In this document: piece after piece, positions 34,308 to 43,698 of the stretch
How the letters are laid out: each line of letters starts with the position of its first letter
Position numbering within the stretch: position 1 is the first letter of the stretch
Origin: Rhodopseudomonas pentothenatexigens
GTDB lineage: Bacteria > Pseudomonadota > Alphaproteobacteria > Rhizobiales > Xanthobacteraceae
Reading direction: 5' to 3'
Length of the DNA: 43,698 nt
Assembly: GCF_900218015.1 (NCBI RefSeq)
Contig: NZ_UFQQ01000035.1
Coordinates: 1-43,698 of the forward strand
Notes under the pieces: model-generated
What the model was told of the DNA's origin: nothing
Databases searched by the model: none
What the model saw: the letters and a program-made list of their open reading frames with translations, nothing else
Translations under genes and position numbers: made by a program

Positions 34308-36134
34308 ATGTGCGGCATCATCGGCATTTTGGGACGTGGACCGGTCGCCGAGCAACTGGTCGATTCGTTGAAGCGGCTCGAATACCGCGGCTATGACTCG
34401 GCAGGTGTCGCGACGCTGGAAGGCGCCGAGCTGGTGCGCCGCCGCGCCGAAGGCAAATTGAAGAATCTGGAGGCGGTGCTGAAGAAGCAGCCGCTCGCCG
34501 GTCATGCCGGTATCGGCCACACCCGGTGGGCGACGCACGGCAAGCCGAACGAGGCCAACGCCCATCCGCATGCTGCCGGCAGCGTCGCGGTGGTCCACAA
34601 CGGCATCATCGAGAACTTCCGCGAACTGCGTGACGAGCTCGAAGCGCACGGTGCGAAATTCACAAGCGAAACCGATACCGAGGTGGTGGCCCATCTGGTC
34701 GACTCGCAGCTGAAGAAAGGCGCCACGCCGGCCGGGGCGGTGAAGGCGGCGCTGCCGAAACTGCGCGGCGCGTTCGCGCTGGCGTTCCTGTTCAAGGGCC
34801 ACGACGACCTGATGATCGGCGCCCGCAAGGGCTCGCCGCTGGCGATCGGCTATGGCGACGGCGAGATGTATCTCGGCTCGGATGCGATCGCGCTGGCGCC
34901 GCTCACCGACGACATCAGCTATCTGGACGACGGTGACTGGGTGGTTCTGCACCGCTCCGGGGCGGAAGTCCGCGACGCCAAGGGCGATGTGGTTCAGCGC
35001 GACGTGATGAAGTCGGGCGCGTCGTCGTTCGTGGTCGACAAGGCGAACTACCGCCACTTCATGGCCAAGGAGATCCACGAGCAGCCCGAGGTCGTCGGCC
35101 ATACGCTGGCGCGCTATCTCGACATGGCGAGCGAGCGGATCGCGCTGCCGATGAAGCTGCCGTTCGACTTCAAGGACGTGCAGCATCTGTCGATCTCGGC
35201 CTGCGGCACCGCCAATTACGCCGGCTATGTCGCGAAATACTGGTTCGAGCGGTTCGCGCGGCTGCCGGTCGAAATCGATATCGCCTCCGAGTTCCGCTAC
35301 CGCGAGGCACCGCTGCATCGCGGCGACCTGGCGATCTTCATCTCGCAGTCCGGCGAGACCGCCGACACGCTGGCAGCGCTGCGTTACGCCAAGGAGCAGG
35401 GACTGCACACCTTGTCCGTGGTCAACGTCCCGACCTCGACCATCGCCCGCGAAAGCGAGGTGGTGATGCCGACCCTGGCCGGGCCCGAGATCGGCGTCGC
35501 CTCCACCAAGGCGTTCACCTGCCAGCTCACGGCGCTCGCAGCACTCGCGGTCGCCGCCGGACGGGCGCGCGGTACCTTGAGCGATGCCGACGAGGCCAAG
35601 CTGGTGCACGGCCTGATCGAATTGCCGCGGCTGATGGCGGCGGCGCTGACCCACGAGCCGCAGATCGAGCGGCTGGCCCGCCACATCGCCAAAGCCCAGG
35701 ACGTGCTGTATCTCGGCCGCGGCACGTCCTATCCGCTGGCGCTGGAAGGCGCGCTGAAGCTGAAGGAGATCTCCTACATCCATGCCGAAGGCTATGCGGC
35801 CGGCGAACTGAAGCACGGACCGATCGCGCTGATCGACGAGAAGATGCCGGTCGTGGTGATCGCGCCATACGACCGCGTGTTCGAGAAGACCGTCTCCAAC
35901 ATGCAGGAGGTGGCGGCCCGCGGCGGCCGGATCATCCTGATGACCGACGCCAAGGGCGCGGAGGAGGCCACCGTCGAATCGCTGGTGACGATCGTGATGC
36001 CGGACATGGCGGCGGCGTTCACGCCGATGGTCTATGCCGTTCCGGTGCAACTGCTGGCCTACCATACTGCCGTGGTGATGGGCACCGACGTCGATCAGCC
36101 GCGCAATCTGGCGAAGTCGGTGACCGTCGAATAG
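34308..36134 (+). CDS. glmS: Glutamine-fructose-6-phosphate aminotransferase
   Basis: Converts fructose-6-phosphate and glutamine to glucosamine-6-phosphate, the entry step of amino-sugar synthesis. It is 608 residues from the ATG at 34308, which leaves Cys2 as the N-terminal nucleophile after Met removal (MCGIIGILG); an in-frame ATG at 34266 would bury that cysteine and is rejected. The glutaminase half has YRGYDSAG, HTRWATHG and HNGIIENF. Two SIS isomerase domains follow (SACGTANYAGYVAKY, FISQSGETADTL, STKAFTCQL, LGRGTSYPLALEGALKLKEISY). It ends LAKSVTVE, the usual C-terminus. A GAGGGGGA ribosome site lies before the start. No glmS ribozyme is seen upstream, as expected outside Firmicutes. 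Confidence 0.97.
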   Translation: MCGIIGILGRGPVAEQLVDSLKRLEYRGYDSAGVATLEGAELVRRRAEGKLKNLEAVLKKQPLAGHAGIGHTRWATHGKPNEANAHPHAAGSVAVVHNGIIENFRELRDELEAHGAKFTSETDTEVVAHLVDSQLKKGATPAGAVKAALPKLRGAFALAFLFKGHDDLMIGARKGSPLAIGYGDGEMYLGSDAIALAPLTDDISYLDDGDWVVLHRSGAEVRDAKGDVVQRDVMKSGASSFVVDKANYRHFMAKEIHEQPEVVGHTLARYLDMASERIALPMKLPFDFKDVQHLSISACGTANYAGYVAKYWFERFARLPVEIDIASEFRYREAPLHRGDLAIFISQSGETADTLAALRYAKEQGLHTLSVVNVPTSTIARESEVVMPTLAGPEIGVASTKAFTCQLTALAALAVAAGRARGTLSDADEAKLVHGLIELPRLMAAALTHEPQIERLARHIAKAQDVLYLGRGTSYPLALEGALKLKEISYIHAEGYAAGELKHGPIALIDEKMPVVVIAPYDRVFEKTVSNMQEVAARGGRIILMTDAKGAEEATVESLVTIVMPDMAAAFTPMVYAVPVQLLAYHTAVVMGTDVDQPRNLAKSVTVE

Positions 36135-36343
36135 GCAATTTGACGCGTCGCGGCTGTCTGTCCACACCGCCGGTTGTTGCCCGGCCGCCGACCCCCTATA
36201 TCTGGCTCCGAGGCAGGGCGCCGACGTGCCGCGATCGACACTGGCCGGGTCGTTTCGATCGCACACTCCATTGGAGCTCTGTTACATTGCAAGTCGCGTC
36301 GGGCCGCTGGCCGCGACGCCGGTAGCACCGACCTGGACTCCTG

Positions 36344-37147
36344 ATGAACGACAAGCTGTCGCCCCCACCCGGTGAGACCCCGCAGGACCCGCCGCGCGGC
36401 GTGATGGCGCGGGTCCGGAACTATTTCCTGACCGGGCTGATCGTAGCCGGGCCGGTGCTGATCACCTTCTACCTGACCTGGTGGTTCGTGAACTGGGTCG
36501 ACGGCTTCGTTCGGCCGCTGATTCCGCCGGACTATCGCCCCGAAACCTATCTGCCGTTTGCGCTGCCTGGATCGGGCCTGGTGATCGCCTTCGTGGCGCT
36601 GACGTTGCTCGGCTTCCTGACCGCCAATCTGATCGGCCGCACCCTGGTCGACCTCGGCGAGCGGCTGCTCGGCCGGATGCCGGTGGTGCGCGCGATCTAT
36701 CGCGGCCTGAAGCAGGTGTTCGAGACGCTGTTTTCCGGCAGCGGCAACAGCCTGCGCAAGGTCGGGCTGGTCGAATTCCCGTCGCCGGGGATGTGGTCGA
36801 TTGTGCTGATCTCGCTGCCGCCGAACAAGGAAGTGGCGACCAAGATTCCGAGCCAGGACGAGCACATCTCGGTGTTCCTGCCGTGCGCGCCCAACCCGAC
36901 CACCGGGTTCTTCTTCTACGTGCCGCGGCACAAGGTGATCCCGGTCGACATGAGCGCCGAGGAAGCCGCGACGCTGATCATGTCGGCGGGCGTGGTGCAG
37001 CCGGGGTCCGATCCGCAGAAGAAGATCGCCGCACTGGCCGCGACCGCGCTGGCCGCCAAGAAGGCCCGCGATCCCGGCGAGCCGGAATCGGCGTTCTCGC
37101 GCCGACGGGTCAAGCCGCCGGAAAAGGCGCCCGACAAGGTCGAGTAG
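36344..37147 (+). CDS. DUF502-family inner-membrane protein
   Basis: A 267-residue protein of the DUF502 family, of unknown biochemical role. Membrane helices lie at about 28-50 (YFLTGLIVAGPVLITFYLTW) and 78-98. The conserved family stretch is NLIGRTLVDLGERLLGRMPVVRAIYRGLKQV, centred near residue 110. It is followed by FPSPGMW and FLPCAPNPTTGFFFYVP. The C-terminal 50 residues are charged and probably cytoplasmic. It is alone on the plus strand between glmS (209-bp gap) and the convergent recG, with the palindromic repeat just after its stop. Confidence 0.85.
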   Translation: MNDKLSPPPGETPQDPPRGVMARVRNYFLTGLIVAGPVLITFYLTWWFVNWVDGFVRPLIPPDYRPETYLPFALPGSGLVIAFVALTLLGFLTANLIGRTLVDLGERLLGRMPVVRAIYRGLKQVFETLFSGSGNSLRKVGLVEFPSPGMWSIVLISLPPNKEVATKIPSQDEHISVFLPCAPNPTTGFFFYVPRHKVIPVDMSAEEAATLIMSAGVVQPGSDPQKKIAALAATALAAKKARDPGEPESAFSRRRVKPPEKAPDKVE

Positions 37148-37168
37148 TTAGACTTCATCTCCACATTC

Positions 37169-37288
37169 GTCATTCCGTGGCGCTCACGCAGTGAACGAAC
37201 CCGGAATCTCGACATGTTCTGCGTGCGACTACGTTCCACTAACTTCGGGATTCCGGGTTCGCGAGCTGCGCTCGCGCCCCGGAATGAC
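37169..37288. repeat. Dispersed palindromic element, copy C
   Basis: A 120-bp element with ends GTCATTCCG and CGGAATGAC. Inner complementary blocks (AACCCGGAATCT with GGGATTCCGGGTT) make one long imperfect hairpin. It fills the gap between the convergent DUF502 and recG genes and so could serve as a two-way transcript end. The core sequence differs from copies A and B, but the GTCA...TGAC ends and the size are the same. Confidence 0.7.
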
Positions 37289-37297
37289 GCTCGGTAA

Positions 37298-39400
37298 CTA
37301 ACCAGCTCCCAGCAGCGGGATCGCTTCGTCGCGCTCGTAGAGATACAGCAGGCAGCGCAGCGCTTCGCCGGAGGTGCCGTCGAGCTTCGGATTGTCCTTG
37401 AGGATCCGCAGCGCCTCGTCGCGCGCCTGGGTGATGAGCTGGGCGTGGACTTCGGAGCGCGCGATGCGGTAGCCGGGCAGGCCGCTCTGCCTTGTGCCGA
37501 GCACGTCGCCTTCGCCGCGCAGCTTGAGGTCTTCCTCGGCGATCCGGAAACCGTCGGTGGTGTCGCGGATCACCCGCAGCCGCGCCGCGGAGAGCTCGCC
37601 CAGCGGCTCGCGAAACAGCAGCAGACAGGTCGAGGCTTCGCTGCCGCGACCGACCCGGCCGCGGAGCTGATGCAATTGCGCCAGGCCGAAGCGTTCGGCG
37701 TTCTCGATCACCATGATGCTGGCTTCGGGCACGTCGACGCCGACCTCGACCACCGTGGTGGCGACCAGCACGCTGATCTCGCCGCGCGCGAACTGGCCCA
37801 TGACATGGTCCTTGTCGCTGCCGCGCATCCGTCCGTGCACCAGCCCGACTTGGTGGTCGCCGAAGCGCTGTCGCAACGACTCGAAACGCTGTTCGGCATC
37901 GGTCAGTTTGACGTTCTCGGATTCCTCGACCAGCGGGCAGATCCAGTAAACCCGCTTGCCGGCGGCGATGGCGCGGCCGATGCCGTCGATGACTTCGGGC
38001 AGCCGGGTATCGGACAGCGTGCGGGTGTCGATCGGCTGGCGGCCGGCGGGCTTCTCGCGCAGTTCCGAGACGTCCATGTCGCCGAAATAGGTCAGCACCA
38101 GCGTGCGCGGGATCGGCGTCGCGCTGAGCACCAGCACATCGACATCGGCGCCCTTGCTGGTCAGTGCCAATCGTTCGCGGACGCCGAAGCGATGCTGTTC
38201 GTCGACCACCGCGAGCGCCAGCGATTTGTAGATGACGTCGTCCTGGATCAGCGCGTGGGTGCCGACCAGAAAGTCGATCTCGCCGGCGGCAAGCCGCTCC
38301 AGGATCTCGCGGCGCTCTTTGCCCTTCTCGCGGCCGGTGAGGATCGCGACCTGCATGCCGGCGCGTTCGGCCAGCGGCGCGATGGTTTTGATGTGCTGGC
38401 GGGCGAGGATTTCGGTCGGTGCCATCAGCGCCGCCTGCTTGCCGGCCTCGGCCACCGCCGCAGCGGCCAGCAGCGCCACCACGGTCTTGCCGCTTCCGAC
38501 GTCGCCCTGCAGCAGCCGCAGCATCCGCACCGGCTGCAGCAGATCCTCGGCGATCGCCGCGGCGGCCTGCTGCTGCGAATTGGTCAGCGCGTAGGGCAGC
38601 GCGTCGATGATCTTGTGGCGCAGCCGATCGTCGCCGGCGTTGCGACTGCCGGCGGGGCGACGGAGCTGCGCCCGCACCAATGCCAGCGCCAGCTGCCCGG
38701 CGAGCAGTTCGTCATAGGCCAGCCGCGACCAATAAGGCCCCTCGGGCAGAATGTCGGTCGGTTGATCCGGGATGTGGACATGCTTCAGAGCATCGGCGAA
38801 CGACGGAAACCGGCAGCGCCGCAGCACCTCGGGGCTGATCCATTCCGGCAGCGCCGGCAGCTTAGTCAGCGCCTGCGCCACCGCGCGGCGCAGCGAGCCG
38901 ATCGCCAGCCCCTCGGTCAGCGGATACACCGGATCGATCTGCGGCAGCTTGGCGAAGCCTTCCTCGTCGACGACGCGGTCGGGATGCACGATCTGCAGCG
39001 TGCCGTCGTAGAGCTGGCCGGTGCCGGAGACGTAGCGCTTGGCGCCGACCGGCAGCAGCTTCTGCACATAGTCCGGCTTGGCGCGGAAAAACGTCAGCAC
39101 CACGTCGCCGGTGTCGTCGCTGGCATAGACCAGATACGGCGCGCGTGAACGGCCCGGCGGCGGCGCGCGGTGGCGGTCGACCGTGACCTCCAGCGTCACC
39201 ACCGTCCCCGGCACCGCGTCGCGAATCTTCGGCCGGGCGCGGCGGTCGATCACGCTGGTCGGCAGATGCAGCAGCAGATCGGCCAGCCGCGGGGTGTCGT
39301 CGCGATCCAGCAGATAGCGGAACAGCTTGTCCTGTTTCGGTCCGACCCCGGTCAGGCTGGTGACGGGGGCGAACAGCGGATTGAGCAGAGCAGGGCGCAT
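37298..39400 (-). CDS. recG: ATP-dependent DNA helicase RecG
   Basis: Remodels stalled replication forks, R-loops and Holliday junctions. It is 700 residues from ATG 39400 (MRPALLNPLFAPVTSLTGVG); an earlier in-frame ATG at 39463 adds a low-complexity leader and is less likely. The wedge (OB) domain covers about 55-150. Walker A is GDVGSGKT at 299-306, the helicase box DEQH at 400-403, SATPIPRTL and QLRGRVGRG mark motifs III and VI, and the TRG-like late segment is FRIAEEDLKLRGEGD. It is divergent from sdhE over about 150 bp. Nothing essential is missing. Confidence 0.96.
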   Translation of the reverse strand: MRPALLNPLFAPVTSLTGVGPKQDKLFRYLLDRDDTPRLADLLLHLPTSVIDRRARPKIRDAVPGTVVTLEVTVDRHRAPPPGRSRAPYLVYASDDTGDVVLTFFRAKPDYVQKLLPVGAKRYVSGTGQLYDGTLQIVHPDRVVDEEGFAKLPQIDPVYPLTEGLAIGSLRRAVAQALTKLPALPEWISPEVLRRCRFPSFADALKHVHIPDQPTDILPEGPYWSRLAYDELLAGQLALALVRAQLRRPAGSRNAGDDRLRHKIIDALPYALTNSQQQAAAAIAEDLLQPVRMLRLLQGDVGSGKTVVALLAAAAVAEAGKQAALMAPTEILARQHIKTIAPLAERAGMQVAILTGREKGKERREILERLAAGEIDFLVGTHALIQDDVIYKSLALAVVDEQHRFGVRERLALTSKGADVDVLVLSATPIPRTLVLTYFGDMDVSELREKPAGRQPIDTRTLSDTRLPEVIDGIGRAIAAGKRVYWICPLVEESENVKLTDAEQRFESLRQRFGDHQVGLVHGRMRGSDKDHVMGQFARGEISVLVATTVVEVGVDVPEASIMVIENAERFGLAQLHQLRGRVGRGSEASTCLLLFREPLGELSAARLRVIRDTTDGFRIAEEDLKLRGEGDVLGTRQSGLPGYRIARSEVHAQLITQARDEALRILKDNPKLDGTSGEALRCLLYLYERDEAIPLLGAG

Positions 39401-39554
39401 CGAACCAAGGCGGGTGGATGGCGGTTGGCCCGCAGCGTTGGCCGCATTTGCGGCCGATTGCAATGCGTCCGTGCAGGCTGACAGCGGCGTTTGCGACCGC
39501 TATATGAACCGCGCCCGGCACGTCCGGGCTTTCGGCGTTGAGGTGGATTTCGAC

Positions 39555-39841
39555 ATGACGGGGACGACACGGTCGAGCGGCGGGCTCGACGACCGCCGCA
39601 AGCGGCTTCTGTTCCGCTGCTGGCATCGCGGCACGCGCGAGATGGATCTGATTCTCGGCCAGTTCGCCGACGCCGAGATCGGCACGCTCTCGGAGGCCGA
39701 ACTCGACGAGCTGGAGCGGCTGATCGAGGTCAACGACCACGATCTCTACGCCGCCGTCGCCGGCGGCGACACGCTGCCGGCCGAGTTCAAGGGCGGGCTG
39801 TTCGAGCGAATCAAGACCTACGGCCATCAGGACGGCGCCGC

Positions 39842-39845
<4 letters not shown>
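39555..39845 (+). CDS. sdhE: FAD assembly factor SdhE (DUF339)
   Basis: A 96-residue protein that helps attach FAD covalently to succinate dehydrogenase SdhA. The flavinylation motif RGTRE is present in WHRGTREMDLILGQFAD (residues about 24-40), followed by the helical YgfY fold. The ATG at 39555 is chosen because it gives the usual family length; the frame stays open further upstream. The stop overlaps the mfd start (ATGA), so mfd translation is probably coupled to it. recG is divergent on the other side. Confidence 0.93.
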
Positions 39846-43360
<3,515 letters not shown>

Positions 43361-43372
43361 TTTTGCCGCCGA

Positions 43373-43698
43373 CTAATCCAGAGACCTTGTATGGAGCTTC
43401 TGGATTGCTTCGCCATCGGCTCGCAATTGTGCGAGTTCACTAATTCGTTGATCGGTTTTTTTGTCGGCGGCGAAGTCCTTCGGGGTTTTGCCGCCGAGGG
43501 CCTGGTGGGGCCTGAAGTTGTTGTAATAGACCATGTATTCGAACAACTCGTTGGCGAAGTGGTCGAGGTTGTCGAAGGTGGCTCCGTCGATCACGTCGTC
43601 GTCCAGGGTCCGCCAGAAGCGCTCGATCTTGCCGTTGGTCTGGGGGCGGTAAGGCCGAGTGTAACGGTGCACATGCCGAGCTCGCGCAGCATTGCCTC
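43373..43698 (-). pseudogene. C-terminal part of an IS481/IS3-like integrase, frameshifted and cut by the window edge
   Basis: The frame ending at 43373 encodes YTRPYRPQTNGKIERFWRTL, then VYYNNFRPHQALGGKTPKDF. This is the rve integrase core with the third catalytic Glu (KIERF) and the usual end-of-domain block. Moving upstream, the window's last bases read EAMLRELGM in another frame, which joins naturally to VHRYTRPYR if one base were restored near 43671. This suggests a single-base loss, or programmed frameshifting of the kind found in IS3-family elements, though those shift much earlier. The rest of the gene lies outside the window. Its stop is 12 nt from the mfd stop. Confidence 0.7.

Noticed and set aside
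34200-36266. Minus-strand open frame of 688 codons
   Set aside because: Shadow of glmS; no motifs.

Overview
The window is GC-rich (about two thirds G+C by eye) chromosomal DNA from an alphaproteobacterium of the Rhodopseudomonas palustris / Bradyrhizobium group. Evidence for this is the dusB(nifR3)-ntrB-ntrC-ntrY-ntrX order, a fused ispDF, an LH2-type light-harvesting pucBA pair, an ndvB/ndvC-like glucan locus, and three dispersed palindromic repeats of a kind common between genes in this group. The light-harvesting genes point to a purple non-sulfur phototroph; Rhodopseudomonas is my best guess. Most of the window is core housekeeping sequence.

Layout. 1-77: first codons of a minus-strand gene, possibly an integrase. 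174-273: palindromic repeat. 329-2148 (minus): cinA/pncC and ispDF. 2390-9880 (plus): dusB, ntrB, ntrC, ntrY, ntrX, i.e. tRNA dihydrouridylation plus the two nitrogen two-component systems. 9920-15533 (plus): D-amino-acid-transaminase-like enzyme, hfq, hflX, gyrA. 15552-16840 (minus): an alpha/beta-hydrolase-fold protein that lacks its nucleophile, and a small secreted protein. 17179-21543 (plus): coaD, a secreted cyclophilin, a small TonB-C-like periplasmic protein, a cytoplasmic cyclophilin, then queA-tgt for queuosine. 21610-24371: a small accessory patch with a zinc-ribbon protein, a short tandem repeat array, a solitary BrnA-like antitoxin, an EamA transporter, a RidA-like protein and a 67-residue hypothetical. 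24455-25215 (minus): terminator, pucA, pucB, a leader hairpin, a possible FixK/FNR box and tRNA-Lys(UUU). 25371-30870: beta-glucan locus with a GH17-GT2 fusion, a small secreted protein and a GH17 membrane protein. 30830-32661 (minus): a small membrane protein and a SPOR-domain protein. 32828-43360: glmU, glmS, a DUF502 membrane protein, recG (minus), sdhE and mfd. 43373-43698 (minus): C-terminal part of an IS481/IS3-like integrase with an apparent one-base frameshift.

Genes that work together: NtrBC and NtrYX sense and relay nitrogen (and probably redox) status. GlmS and GlmU make UDP-GlcNAc. Tgt and QueA act in sequence on tRNA queuosine. RecG and Mfd are helicase-type translocases for stalled forks and stalled RNA polymerase. 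PucB and PucA form the LH2 antenna unit. The GH17/GT2 proteins should make and remodel periplasmic beta-1,3 (and 1,6) glucan.

I did not find a clearly new multi-gene system. The observations most worth following are a Tgt whose zinc-ligand cysteines are all replaced, the pseudo-hydrolase, an unusual Gln at the quinolone-determining position of GyrA, a 14-bp tandem array beside an orphan BrnA and a tiny Cys-rich ORF, a solitary pucBA with a leader hairpin and a FixK-like box, and three GTCA...TGAC-bounded palindromic elements, one of which sits directly in front of queA.
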